Below, piece after piece: positions 21,531-33,862 of a DNA stretch of 64,000 bases; within the stretch, counting starts at the first letter, position 1; each line of letters begins with the position of its first letter. Where the stretch lies: assembly GCF_017591435.1 (NCBI RefSeq), contig NC_059289.1, forward strand, positions 17,085,926-17,149,925, read 5' to 3'. A program made the position numbers and the translations under genes. The notes beneath the pieces are model-generated. The model ran no database searches and was not told the DNA's origin. It saw only the letters and a program-made list of their open reading frames with translations. This stretch comes from Portunus trituberculatus (taxonomy: Eukaryota > Arthropoda > Malacostraca > Decapoda > Portunidae).

Positions 21531-23508
21531 AACATTCCAAGGGCAAACTCTGAGGAAATGTTGGAAGAGATCCTGAGGATATATGAAGAGGTAGTTAAAA
21601 AAATGGTACCAGTAATCAAGCCAAGAAGGAGGGACAGGAAGATATGGTTCAATGAAAAATGCAGGAAGGCAAAAGAAGAGAGAGACAAGGTGGAGATGTA
21701 TGAGACGGAGAAAGAATGAAAGAACAACGGAAAATTACCACAGAGCAAGAAATATATACACCAAGGTCAGAAGGGAGGAAGAGGCCAAATATGAGAAGAA
21801 CATAGTGGATAAATATGAGTGACCCCAAGCTTTTCTATAAGTATATTAGTGATAAAACTAAGATTAAAAGTGCTAACCAAAGATTGAATGTGGATGGAGA
21901 GATCATAGAAGAGGAAAGGGAGATAGTACAGGTTCTGAACAACAAGTTTAAAGAAGTATTTATGGAGGTCACAGACCAGCTGGAGGAACAAGAAAGGCAG
22001 GGTGAATACTGGGCAGACAAGTTGGAATCAATTGACTTTGATAGAGAAGAAATAGTGAAGAGACTCCAGTCGTTGGATGTTAACAAGGCACTAGGATGTT
22101 AAAAAGTTGTGCTGAAGAATTGAGCTTGCCAGTTTATCAACTATATAAAAAATCACTGGAAGAAGGATATGTACCCAAAACATGGAAGGAGGCACAAATA
22201 GTGGGTATTCATAACGGACGAAGTAAGGAGGCACCATTAAATTATAGACCTGTCTCACTATTGTGCATATTGGTGAAGGTGCTGGAGGAAATGGTACGGG
22301 ATAGATGGATGGAATTTCTGGAAGGAAAGGAAAGTTTGTCAAATTACCAGTTTGGCTTCAGAAGGGGAAGGTCGTGTATCACCAACCTGTTAAGATTTTA
22401 CTCCAGAGTAATTGATATTGTGGATCAGAAAGGAGGATGGGCTGATTGTGTTTATCTCGATATAAGAAAGGCATTTGATAAAGTATCTCACAGCAGACTG
22501 ATCTGGAAGTTGGAAAGTTATGGTGGTATAGGAGGGAAGCTATTGGAATGGATGAAAAGTTATTTGACAGGGAGGAAAATGAAGGCAATGGTAAGGGGTG
22601 AGAGTTCCCTATGGGCTGATGTAACAAGTGGAGTTCCACAAGGATTGGTGTTGGCATCCCTAATGTTCCTAATATATGTAAATGACCTACCAGATGGAGT
22701 GGGAAGTTATATTAATCTGTTTGCAGACGATGCTAAGATGATGCGACAAGTGAAAACACCGGATGACTGTCTTAGGCTGCAACGGGACTTGGATCTCCTG
22801 CATGAATGGAGCGTAAAGTGGATGATGGAGTTTAATGCTGACAAGTGTCATGTTCTGGAGATGGGAAGAAGTATCCACAGACCACACGCAAGATACAATT
22901 TGGGTGGGACTGATATCAAATGTACAGAGAGAGAAAAAGATCTAGGGGTTGTAATACAGGACAACCTGTCACCAGAGGGACATATAAACAAAATTGTGGG
23001 AGAAGGGTTGGCAATAGTAGCTAATATAAAAACAACTTTTGTTCACCTTAGTGAGTCTCTGGTAAAGAAAGTCACTGAAGCAATTCTGAGGCCAAAATTA
23101 GCGTATGCCCAGGTAGTGTGGACACCGCACCTAAAGAAGCACACAAGGAAGCTAGAAAGGGTGCAAAGAGCTGCAACCAAGTTAGTACCAACCCTGCAAG
23201 ATATGGATTACCAAGAAAGATTGCATGCCCTGCAGCTGCCAACTTTGGAAGAAAGAAGGAATTGAGGAGATATGATTCAGATGTTCAAATGCGTGAAAGG
23301 GGTGGACAAGGTTGACCGAGAGGACTTCCTCGAGCTAGACACTGTGAGGAGAACGAGAGGGGGTCATGAGTTCAAACTGAGATTGCCGGGATACACGACT
23401 GATATTGGGAAGTATAGCTTCCCAGCGAGAGCTGTTCGCGCTTGGCATGAACTACCTGGAGAAATAGCGAGAGCAAGTAATATTCATAGTTTCAAGAAAA
23501 AAATATGA
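21530..23508 (+). pseudogene. LINE C reverse transcriptase
   Basis: A Lys/Arg-rich linker (21530-21830) leads to SDPKLFYKYI and then to an unbroken 389-codon stretch (22096-23265): NYRPVSLLCILVKVLEE, QFGFRRGRSCITNLL, VYLDIRKAFDKVSHSRLIWK, SGVPQGLVLASLMF (the usual S after QG is L), LFADDAKMM, EKDLGVVI, RPKLAYAQVVWTPHLKKHTR and LERVQRAATKLVP. After a stop at 23263 the CR1-type tail continues to RTRGGHEFKLRL and KYSFPARAVRAWHELP. The active-site Asp pair is intact. Confidence 0.85.
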
Positions 23509-23592
23509 TGAGTGGATGAAAGTGAGCGGGACACCACGAGTTTAGCTCATCTCCCGCAGCAAATTTAAGGGTAACTCTTATAAGTAAAGTCT

Positions 23593-23985
<393 letters not shown>

Positions 23986-24261
23986 AGACACGGTTGAGGG
24001 CGGACGCACTGGCGTAGTTCCGACGATCAGCTGATCTTCACTACATACCTGTTGTATAGTATATACAGTGGCCTGGGCAGGTAGTGTGGACTCATTTTTT
24101 TTCTTTCTTCATGAAATCAATTATTAAGGAATAATGAGTGAAAAGAGATTCCATCCAAATGCAGACATGAGAATAGAGAAGGGGCTGATGATGACTATGT
24201 TGGTGAGGGAGAACGTGTATTCGAAGGGTTCGATACGACGACTACGTCACTACTTAAGAGA

Positions 24262-25164
24262 GTGTTCAATATTGAATGTAAACTAGATAAATTGATAAAG
24301 GAGAAGATGGAAATGAAAGAGAATGAAGAACAGGAAAAGGAGTTTATAAGACTGAGAGAAAGGATAAGAAAAGTGGAAGAAAACGAAGCTAGGCTAAGAG
24401 CTGAAAACGAAGAACTAAAAAAGGAAGTAGCTAACTACAAAAAGCAGATGGAAGAAGGACTCGGTAAAGCCGAGAAAGAAAAGGAGAAGCTGAAAGTTCT
24501 AGTAAACAAGGAAGAGGAAAGAGTACAGAACGTGATTAAAAAGAAGTACAAGCATGGAGAGTCCAAGATAAGAAAGATAAGGCCAATTTTCAGGAGGTGA
24601 TTCAAGAACAACTTAAAAGAAAAAGAAGAAAATATGACAAACAAAATGATAGGAGTCCTCAAGACAAAAGAAAATCTAGTTAGAGAAATTGCAGAAAAAA
24701 AGAAGAGTGTAGTTGTATTTGGAATAAAAGAAAAAAATATAAAATATAGACCAAAAAGAGAAAAATAAGAAATGAAATCAGTCAAAGACCTACTGAAGAA
24801 TCTAAACGACGAAGATAGGCAGAACTTGGAAGAGGAAGTAGAAGAAATAAACAGAATGGGACCATATCAAGAAGGAAAAACGAGACCAATTAAAATATTA
24901 CTAAAATCACAAGCAGCAACAGAAGAAATATTATATAGAACAACAAAACTCAGAGAAACAGAAGGCTGCAAGGATATCTATATAAAGAAAAATAGAAATG
25001 AGGAGGAAAGGAAGAGATACAATGAACTGGTAGCAGCAGTAAGGGAAAAAAATAATGAAAGGTCAGAAGAGGAAAAAAAGGCATTTTTTTGGAGAATTCT
25101 AGGAGACAGGATAAGGAAATGGTATATAAACGAGAAGGAAGAGAAAAAAGTGGAACAAGTTTAA
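24262..25164 (+). pseudogene. LINE D ORF1 (coiled-coil protein)
   Basis: Residues from 24262 form a long Lys/Glu coiled coil (LRERIRKVEENEARLRAENE). A core with VVVFGIKEKN and RPIKILLKSQAA, matching the RRM-like domain of LINE ORF1s, follows, ending with NERSEEEKKAFFWRIL. Frameshifts or stops lie at about 24600 and 24765. ORF1 proteins of this kind bind LINE RNA. The LINE I copy (43579-44225, minus) is close in sequence. Confidence 0.7.
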
Positions 25165-25194
25165 CTAAAAATGATAAAGGCAAGAGACTAAAAA

Positions 25195-25900
25195 TTATGT
25201 ATACGAACATAGACATGGTTTTATCAAGTAAATTAGAATTAAGAGATTACATAAAGAAAGAAAATCCAGATATTGTATGCCTGGCTGAAACAAAACTAAA
25301 TGAGGAAATCAAAATAGTCTTGGATAATAGGTATAATGTATAAGAGACAGAGTGGGTAAAGGAGGAGGAGGAGTCATGATAATGTTAAGGAAGGAGATAG
25401 TGATAAACCAAGTGGAATGTGGAGCAGGAAAAGCAGAAGTATTGTATGTTAAGATGCATATTAATAAAAAAGAGTTAACAATCATTGTAACATATGTGCC
25501 ACCAAAACAAATTCATGGACAAATCACGAATATAAAGACATGATAGATGACACAATAAGGAGTCTAATGAGAATCGTTAAAAAGAAAGGAAAAAGTGATA
25601 TTAGTAGGAGATTTCAACTGTAAAGAAGTGGACTGGGAAAATTATGAAAGTGGTATGGGGAAGAAGCCTGGGGAGAAAGATTCTGAACCTAATGATAGAC
25701 AATATGATGGACCAGAGAGTAAAGGAATGCACAAGATTCAGAGGAAACGACGAGAGCGAGATTGGACCTAGTTTTTACAAGGGTATACAAATGAATGATG
25801 ATATAAGATATAAGTGCCCATTGGGAAAGAGTGACCATGTAATATTAGAAATAGATATAGAAGAGGGAAAGGAAGATAGAGACGATTCATACAAAGGAGA
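25195..25900 (+). pseudogene. LINE D endonuclease, broken
   Basis: MYTNIDMVLSSKLEL, CLAETKL (Glu), GGGVMIMLRKE, IVTYVPPKQ, a frameshifted GDFNCKEVDW (about 25609-25635) and KSDHVILEI complete the motif set of an APE endonuclease. Stops and shifts lie at 25342, 25541 and near 25640-25760. Confidence 0.75.
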
Positions 25901-27535
25901 CCGATTAAATTACAGAAAGGCTGATATTGAGAATCTCAAGAACTATTTTAAAAATGTAAACTGGGAGGAGATGGAAAACTCAGAGACGATGCAAGAGAAG
26001 TATAACTTATTTTTGGAAATATACAAAACAGGAGTCAGGGAATATGTCCCAAAATATAGACCTAAAGAAGAAGGAAAGAAAGATTGGTTTAATGCAAGGT
26101 GTGCTAGGGCAAAGGAGAAAAGAGATGGAGCATGGAAAAGGTGGAGGAGAAATAGAAATCCAACAAATAAGGAAAACTTCAAGGCAGCGAGAAATGAATA
26201 TGTTAAGGTGAGGAAGGAAGAGGAAAAGAACTTTGAAAAGGACATTGTCGAAAAATGTAAGGAGCAACCAAAATTGTTCTATAGATTCATAAATGGAAAA
26301 ATTAGGCAAAAGAAACAATAGAAAGGTTAAAAGGAGAGAACGGGATGGTGGAAGACCCAAAAAGTATGGCAGAACTATTAAATAATAAATTCCAGGAGGT
26401 CTTTACTAAGGAATCCAAATTTGAAAGGCCACAGGGTAATAGAGAGAATCTATATGAAAGAGATTAAAGTAACCAAGCTTGAAATAAAAGAGTTAATGAA
26501 GGAACTGGATGAAGAGAAGGCAATGGGACCAGATGAAGTCTCAGGCAGAATACTGAAAGAATGTAGGGAAGAACTAGCAAGTCCTATATACAACATCATA
26601 AAATGCTCAATAGAAAATGGAACAGTACCAGTAGAATGGAAAAGAGCTGAGGTGGTTCCCATATATAAGAGTGGAAGGAAGGAAGAACCTTTAAATTACA
26701 GACCGGTATCACTAACTAGTGTAATATGCAAGATGTGTGAAAGAATAATAAAGAAACAATGGATCAAGTTCCTTGAAGACAACAAATTAATATCAAATAG
26801 CCAATTTGGTTTTAGAAAAGACGGTCTTGTGTAACTAATTTATTGAGTTTCTATTCTAGAATAGTTGATAGAGTACAAGAGAGAGAGGATGGGTTGACTG
26901 TATTTATTTGGATTTAAAAAGGCATTTGACAAAGTGCCACATGCAAGATTACTATGGAAGTTAGAGGAGAAGGGTGGCTTAAAAGGAAGCACATTGAGAT
27001 GGATAGAAAATTATTTGAGGGGGAGAGAAATAAGGACGGTAGTTAAAGATATGAAGTCCAAGTGGAGAGCAGTAGAAAGCGGAGTGCCACAGGGTCAGTA
27101 TTGGCACCAATACTTTTCCTCATTTATATTAACGACATGCCAGAAGGAGTGAACAGCTACATAAATCTGTTTGCAGATGATACGAAACTGTGCAGAGTTA
27201 TAAAGCAAAAGGAGGATTGTGAAATACTGCAAGAAGACCTAAATAAGATCTGGGAATGGAGTAAAAGTGGGAAATGGAATTCAATGTGAACAAAAGCCAT
27301 GTCATGGAAATGGGAAAGAGTGAAAGACGACCCGTGGGAATCTATAAGATGGGAGATGGAGTAGAACTGGAGAAAGTAAAAAAGGAAAAGGACTTAGGAG
27401 TGACGATGGAAGAAAACAATCAACCAGTAAGCCATATTGATAGAATTTTTAGAGAAACATATAATTTGCTAAGGAATATTGGAGTAGCATTTCACCACAT
27501 GGACAAAGAAATGAAGAAATTGATAATAAGACCCA
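25800..27535 (+). pseudogene. LINE D reverse transcriptase, N-terminal and palm parts
   Basis: The linker (KDWFNARCARAKEKRDGAWK, QPKLFYRFINGK) runs into AMGPDEVSGRILKE, NYRPVSLTSVICKMCE, SQFGFRK, a frameshifted KAFDKVPHARLLWK, SGVPQG, LFADDTKL and MEFNVNKSHVMEMGKSERR. Frameshifts lie near 26319, 26830, 26905, 27095 and 27260. It is cut at 27536 by the Harbinger insertion. Confidence 0.8.
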
Positions 27536-27754
27536 GGGCCGGTATTTATCAAAAGTTCCAAGGGCTGGGGGAAAGTCCTAAGCGCTTGGGGCTCTCCTAA
27601 GAGACTACTTCCAAGTGAGAAAATGTGGCTTATCCCAAGTCTTGTGGTGAGTCCCAAGTCGCGCTGAGAACAAAAGGTGTCCCAAGGAGTTGGAAGAGTC
27701 ACAAGGAGAAGTTGGGAGCAACATCAACAAGGCTTGAGCGCAGGAATTTCCAGA

Positions 27755-27965
27755 AGGAGAGACATATTGACCAGTACGACGATGCTGAATTCAAGAGAAG
27801 GTTCAGGGTTGATCGTGCTGGCCTTGTGTTTGTGAAGACTTAGTGCGACCTGCAATTGCTAATTTAACAAAAGAAGTTGTGCTGTGAGTGCGGAGATGAA
27901 GGTGGCATGTTCTTGGTATGTTAAAAAAATGCAGCAGTGCAATGCTGATGACTTTGGACTTTAAG
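27755..27965 (+). pseudogene. Harbinger transposase N-terminal remnant
   Basis: The frame reads DQYDDAEFKRRFRVDRAGLVFV and, after a frameshift at about 27838, a DLVRPAIANLTKE-like stretch, then KVACSWYVKKMQQ. This matches the N-terminal arrangement of HARBI1-like transposases (aspartate-rich EFKRRFR, then a helix before the catalytic core). The DDE core is absent; microsatellites follow instead. It may be an internal-deletion derivative of an autonomous element. Confidence 0.6.
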
Positions 27966-28072
27966 AATCAGCAGAGTGATAATGACATTGGATGTGTACA
28001 TGACATCATGTCAATGGAAGGATCACTGTACATGAAGTGGAATCTACATGAAGTGGAGGTATTGAAAGTTTA

Positions 28073-28437
<365 letters not shown>

Positions 28438-28786
28438 AGAAGTGTGTGCTGAGTGTTGAAAGTTGAAAGTTGAGGATGATGAAGAAATGATTTTGCTAAA
28501 GATGAAAAAAATAAAGTGAGAAAAATTTGAAATATACAACATAAAATTGGAAAAGGAAAAGAAAGTGATAGATTTATCAGAAATTAGGAGAAAAACATTA
28601 CTTTAAAGAAATAAATAACAGAAAGTTGTATGTTTCATGGAACATGAACAACTGACATGATTTACAATTGGGAAAAATAGAAGATAGGAATTCTAAGGAG
28701 TTTCAAGGCTGAGGAGAAAAAAAATTTGAGAGTGAGAGGTGAGACACATGAGAGAAATAGAGAATTCTTGGAACTTTTGATAAATA

Positions 28787-29256
28787 GAGATTGGAATATG
28801 CAGGAGTAGTGTGGATTATAAAAGAAACACATAAGGAAATTGAGAGACTACAAAAATGGCTACAAGAATGGTTCCAGAATTTGAAGGATGACATATGAGG
28901 AGAGACTAAAGGCTATGGATCTACCAACCCTGGAACAAATAAGAGAGAGGAGACCTGATACAAGTTTTAAATTGATCAACGGAATGGACCAAGTGGATAA
29001 TGAGAAACTGATCCTGAGAGAAGAATATGACATTCAAGCACAAGATCGCATAGTAAAAAGCTGAGAAAAGGAAGATGTCTGAGAGATGTTAAAAATATAG
29101 TTTCCCAAAAGATGTATTGAGACGTGGAACAGTTTAAATGAAGAAGTAGTGTCTGCAACGAGTGTGCATACTTTTAAAGTAAGATTGGATAAGTGTAGAT
29201 ATGGAGACAGGAAGACGAGCATAAAGCCCAGGCCATGTAAAACTACAACTAGGTAA

Positions 29257-29262
<6 letters not shown>
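28787..29262 (+). pseudogene. LINE D C-terminal RT tail and 3' UTR
   Basis: Resuming at GATTGGAATATGCAGGAG, the broken frames give the CR1-type tail (YEERLKAMDLPTLEQ, NGMDQVDNEKLILREEYD, RSHSKKL). A 3' UTR follows, ending in GTAAAACTACAACTAGGTAA and then TACACAC. The match to 35780-36250 continues across the Harbinger site. Confidence 0.8.

Positions 29263-29302
<40 letters not shown>
29259..29302. repeat. (AC)n microsatellite between LINE D and LINE E'
   Basis: A pure AC run of 44 bases; the next element starts directly with GGGACATC. Confidence 0.95.
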
Positions 29303-29304
<2 letters not shown>

Positions 29305-29585
29305 GACATCATGGCACACACAAGGTGGGAAAGGAGCTGGTAATGTTTGTCCCGTCTCCATATAGTCACTGTTGATTAGCAAAATAATGTCATGAATCAG
29401 ACTTCACAGGATTTCAAGGAATAATGGAGAAGAGCGCTTATGTGAAGAAAATTCTGGAGTTGGAAGGTAAAATTGAAAAACTGTTTGAAAAGTATGGGGG
29501 CCTGGAAACGAGTTATGACAATGTAAAGAAAGACTGTGCCGATATGAAGAAGGAAAATGAAGCACTGAAAGAGGAAGTTAAGGAT
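29303..29585 (+). mobile_element. LINE E': 5' fragment of the LINE E family, 3'-truncated
   Basis: It begins with GGGACATC after (CA)n, as LINE E does at 29609, and matches LINE E through the leader (AAGGTGGGAAAGGAGCTGG) and ORF1 start (MEKSAYVKKILELEGKIEKL). It ends abruptly at GAGGAAGTTAAGGATC before another (CA)n. Two internal blocks of LINE E's leader (roughly 68 and 88 bp) are missing. Loss of the 3' part is unusual, since LINE copies normally lose the 5' end. Confidence 0.7.
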
Positions 29586-29608
29586 CACACACACACACAC
29601 ACACACAC
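29586..29608. repeat. (CA)n microsatellite between E' and E
   Basis: A CA run of about 20 bases directly precedes the GGGACATC start of LINE E. Confidence 0.9.
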
Positions 29609-29834
29609 GGGACATCGTCGATGGGAGGTGGTCGCTGAGCTCCAGAGCAATCATCTCTAATTCTACAGTTACCATTGCCTAAGAGTAACCAAGGTGGGAA
29701 AGGAGCTGGTAATGTTTGTCCCGTCTCCATATAGTCATGTTAACTGTTGATTAGCAAAATAATGTCCAGGGAAGGTAAATATAAACTGTAGCCTGCGTTT
29801 GAGCCATCAGCTGGTTTGTTTACATCTGAGCAAC

Positions 29835-30720
29835 ATGGCGGCCGTGAACTCGAAAGATGAATCAGACTTCACAGGATTTCAAGGAATAATGGAGAAGAGC
29901 GCTTATGTGAAGAAAATTCTGGAGTTGGAAGGTAAAATTGAAAACTGTTTGAAAAGTATGGGGCCTGGAAACGAGTTATGACAATGTAAAGAAAGACTGT
30001 GCCGATATGAAGAAGGAAAATGAAGCACTGAAAGAGGAAGTTGCTAATTAAAGTGAATTGCGAAAAATGTGGAGAATCTCTAGGAAAAGTGATGGAGAAG
30101 CAGGCTGAATGGAAAAAAGTCAGGAAGTGGAAAGAAAGGAGGTAAATTACAAAGTTGCAAGTCTGGAAAAGGAAATCAAAGAGTCTGGGAGAAAACTTTG
30201 GGCCTTGCTGAAATTATAGATCAACAGATCATAGAAGAGAAGATTGCTGAGAAAGTGGTGAAGGTTATTAAATCAAATGAGACATTGGTGAGGGAAACTG
30301 TAGACAAAAGAGATGTGTGGTGATATTTGGTGTGGAGGAGGATAAGACACCGAGTAAAATGGAGAGAGAAAAACATAAAAAGGTGATAAATAATATCATT
30401 AATGTGGTGCAGGAGGAGGAAAAGACCTAGTACAAGAAATAGAGGACTTCCATAGAATTGGAAAGTTCACAAGAGAAGGTATGAGGCCAATAAGAATCAA
30501 ACTTAAGTCACAAAAGGATGTAGATGAATTGGTGGAGAAGTCATGGAGGCTAGCCCAGCAGGAAACAACAAGGAAGATTTGGTTGAGAAGAGATCTCGGT
30601 GAAAAGGAAAGAGAAATGTTAAATGAGTTGAGAAAGGAGGCTTTGAAAAAAAATGAAGAGAGGACAGAAGAGGAGAAGAAAGAGTTTTCTGGAGAATCTT
30701 GGATATGAGACTGAGGAAGT
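29835..30720 (+). pseudogene. LINE E ORF1
   Basis: The ATG at 29835 lies in CAACATGG and is followed by AAVNSKDESDFTGFQG, MEKSAYVKKILELEGKIE and a broken coiled coil. Then comes the RRM-like core, VVIFGVEED (shifted), EDFHRIGKFTREG, MRPIRIKLKSQKDVDEL, and the NEERTEEEKKEF end. Stops and shifts occur throughout. Confidence 0.65.
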
Positions 30721-30784
30721 GGTTCATAACCCAGAAAAGTACAGCAAGAAAGGACTAAAGAAACTTACATATGAGCGGAATGTA

Positions 30785-31617
30785 ATGTATTCCAACATAA
30801 ATGGAGTGATATCGGGATTTTAGAACTCAACGATTACTTGAGGGACAAGAACCCAGATATTGTGGGTCTTACTGAAACAAAACTGAGAGAGGAGAAGACC
30901 TGATGATGGTTGGAGAAGGAAATATAATGTTTGGAAAAGAAATAGAGTAGGTAAGATGGGAGGAGGAGTGATGTTGCTGGTTAAAAAGATATAAAGGTGG
31001 ATCAAGTGAAAGAAGGTATGGGAAAGGCAGAAGTGCTAAAGATCAGAGCAGAAACTAATGAAGGAAAAAGAGGCACTACATAGTGGTGTACGTACCACCT
31101 AAGACAAATGCATGGTCAGTACAGGAATATGAAGAAATGATAAGTGATACAGGAACATGTCTGGAAGAAATGTTGGGTGGCTGTGAACGAACTATAATGA
31201 TGGGAGATTTTAATTGTAAAGAGGTGTGTTGGGAGGACTGGTCAATGGAAGGATCAGAGACAACATGGGAAATACACTATTGACACTGGCAATGGAAAAT
31301 GTGTTAACTCAGTGGGTCAAAGAAGATACTAGGTTTGGAGGAGAGGAGCATCGTCAAGACTGGACTTGGTCTTTAGTACAGAGCCAATGGTCATTGAGGA
31401 GATGAGGGTGGAGTGCCCTTTAGCAAAGAGTGATCATGCAGTTTTGGAGTTCAAGGTGATAGACGAAGAGAAATCTAGAAGAAATGAAGAATATAAAGTG
31501 GGAAGATGGAATTATGCCAAGACAGATTTTGGAAACCTAAAGAAATTCTTTCAAGAGACAAATTGGATGAAATTCAAGAGTGCTAAGGAGCAAATGAAAA
31601 GTGGAAGGAATTTATAA
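30785..31617 (+). pseudogene. LINE E endonuclease
   Basis: VMYSNINGVI, VGLTETKL (Glu), GGGVMLLVKK, VVYVPPKTNAW, MMGDFNCKEVCWEDW (Asp/Asn), SRLDLVFS and AKSDHAVLEFK. The catalytic set is readable across at least five frameshifts. Confidence 0.75.
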
Positions 31618-31639
31618 AAATATACAAAGAAGGTGAGAA

Positions 31640-33600
31640 AAATTTGTACCAATAAGACAACATAGAGAAGTTGGAAAGCAGGACTGGTTTAACGATAGAT
31701 GTGAAAAGGCTAGAACAAGAAAAGAGGATGCATGGAAGAGGTGGAGAAGGAAAAGACGGATTAAGCAGTGGGAAAGTTACAAAAGAGCAAGAAATGAATA
31801 TGTGTTGATTAGAAGAGAAGAAAGAAAGAAACAAGAAAAGGATATAATTGATAAATGTAAAGACCAACCAAGGCTTTTTACAGACATGTGAACAACAACA
31901 TCAAAAATAGAGAAGTATTGAAAGTTTAGAAGTAAATGGAGTATGCAGTGAAGATCCCAGGAAATGGCAGAGGCTATGAATGGATGCTTTCGGAAGGTAT
32001 TCACAAAGGAGACTGCTTTTGACAAACCACTGGTAATGGAACAGAAAGGGATTATGAAGGAGTTTCAAGTAACTGTGGAGGAGATCAAGAACATGATGGG
32101 GAGTTTAGAAGTGAGAAAAGCTGTGGGACCTGATGGGGTATCAGGATGGATTTTAAGAGAATGCAGGAGCAACTGGCAGAAAAAGTTTGTGAAGTAATTG
32201 ATGCCTCATTAAGGGAAGGTGTAGTGCCCCAAGACTGGAAAAGAGCTAACATTGTCCCAATCTATAAATCAGGTAACAAGAGAGACCCATTGAACTATAG
32301 ACCAGTGTCACTTACAAGTGTGGTAGCTAAGATGTGTGAGAGGGTGGTGAAGAATAGATGGACAGACTTCTTGGAGAAAAATGACATACTTTGTGAGTGT
32401 CAATTTGGTTTTAGAAAAGGGCGTTCATGCACGACAAACCTGATATGTTACTATTCGAGGGTGATAGATGTAATACAGGAAAGAGATGGTTGGGCTGATG
32501 GAATATATCTGGATTTAAAAAAGGCCTTTGATAAGGTACCACACCGGAGACTGATCTGGAAACTTGAAATGGTAGGAGGAGTGCATGGCAGTTTACTAAA
32601 ATGGATGGAAGACTTTTGGTAGGAAGAGAAATGAGAACAATAATTAAGGACAGACCATCAGAATGGGGATTGGTGGAGAGTGGAGTTCCACAGGGATCAG
32701 TGTTGGCACCAGTAATGTTCGCGGTCTACATAAATGACATGGTGGATGGGGTGTCCAGTTATGTGAGCCTATTTGCAGACGATGCAAAATTGTTAAGAAA
32801 AGTGAGATGTGACAAAGATTGCGAACTACTCCAGGAAGACTTGGACAGAATATGGAAATGGAGCTGTACATGGCAAATGGAGTTCAACACGACAAAATGC
32901 AAGAAAATAGAGTTTGGCAAGAGTGAAAGAAGAATCAGGAGTATGTACAAGATAGGAAATGAAGACATAAAACCAGTCATGAAGAAAAAGACCTTGGGGT
33001 GACAATTACCAATGACCTATCGCCAGAGAGACATATAAACAAAATAATTGGAGAAGTATTGAACTTATTGAGGAACATAAGAGTGGCGTTCGTATATTTA
33101 GATGAAGAAATGATGAAGAAAATAATTACTGCAATGATAAGACCGAGGCTTGAATATGCAACAATACAGTGGGCTCGAACTTAAAGAAACACATAAGGAA
33201 ACTAGAGAAAGTACAGAGGGCTGCAACAAAATGGTGCCTGACTTAAGAGATTTGACTTATGAAGACAGACTGAAAAGAATGCAACTTCCGACCCTGGAAA
33301 ACAGAAGAAAGGGAGACCTGATAGCAATATACAGAGTGATGATTGGCATGGAAAAAATGGATAGGGAAGATCTGTGTATGTGGAATGAAAGAATGTCGAG
33401 AGGGCATGGGAAAAAACTAAAATGGCCACTTATAGGAGAGATGTGAAAAATATAGCTTCCCTCATAGAAGGGTGGAAGCATGGAATAGTTTAGACGTGGA
33501 AGTGGTCAGCAAAGGAATATTCATGATTTTAAGAAAAAGCTGGACATTAATAGATATGGAGACGGGACAACACGAGCATAGCTCTTTTCCGTATGTTACA
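31640..33600 (+). pseudogene. LINE E reverse transcriptase and tail
   Basis: A linker with KQDWFNDRCEKA, then AVGPDGVSGWILREC, NYRPVSLTSVVAKMCE, QFGFRKGRSCTTNLICYYS, YLDLKKAFDKVPHRRLIWKL, SGVPQGSVLAPVMF, LFADDAKLL, MEFNTTKCKKIEFGKSE, RPRLEYATIQW and RGHGKKLKW. The active-site FADD is intact. Frameshifts lie near 32190, 32620, 32998, 33180 and 33445. Confidence 0.8.
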
Positions 33601-33623
33601 ATTAGGTAAATACAATTAGGTAA

Positions 33624-33624
<1 letters not shown>

Positions 33625-33667
<43 letters not shown>
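33625..33667. repeat. (CA)n microsatellite after LINE E
   Basis: A pure CA run between the LINE E terminus and a truncated SINE. Confidence 0.95.
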
Positions 33668-33862
33668 GACAACAAATGGGCAAATGTGTGGTGTTCACCT
33701 AGCAGTAAATAGTGCATGTAACTCGTGGTGTTTAATGTGTGTTGTGTGTGATGTGGTCTCAGTCGTACCCAAAGATCGGTTTATGAGCTCTGAGCTCGCT
33801 CCATAATGAGAAAGACTGGCAGGGTGACCAGCAGGTGACCGAGGTGAATTACACACACACAG
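33668..33862 (+). mobile_element. SINE S2, 5'-truncated
   Basis: GTGTTCACCTAGCAGTAAAT, GGTCTCAGTCG.ACCCAAAGATCGG and TGAGCTCTGAGCTCGCTCC match SINE S1 (23786-23915). The tRNA-like head is absent. It ends in GAATTACACACACACA, its own short (CA)n tail. Confidence 0.75.

Larger units (their letters stand above)
29609..33624 (+). mobile_element. LINE E: CR1-like, apparently full length but degenerate
   Basis: From GGGACATCG after (CA)n to two tandem CAATTAGGTAAATA units (about 33599-33624) followed by (CA)n. The leader, ORF1, endonuclease, RT and tail are all recognisable, with more than ten frameshifts. Confidence 0.8.

Noticed and set aside
29767..29860. Possible intron removed in LINE E' relative to LINE E
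   Set aside because: The missing block does not start with GT or end with AG at the junctions; it is a plain deletion.
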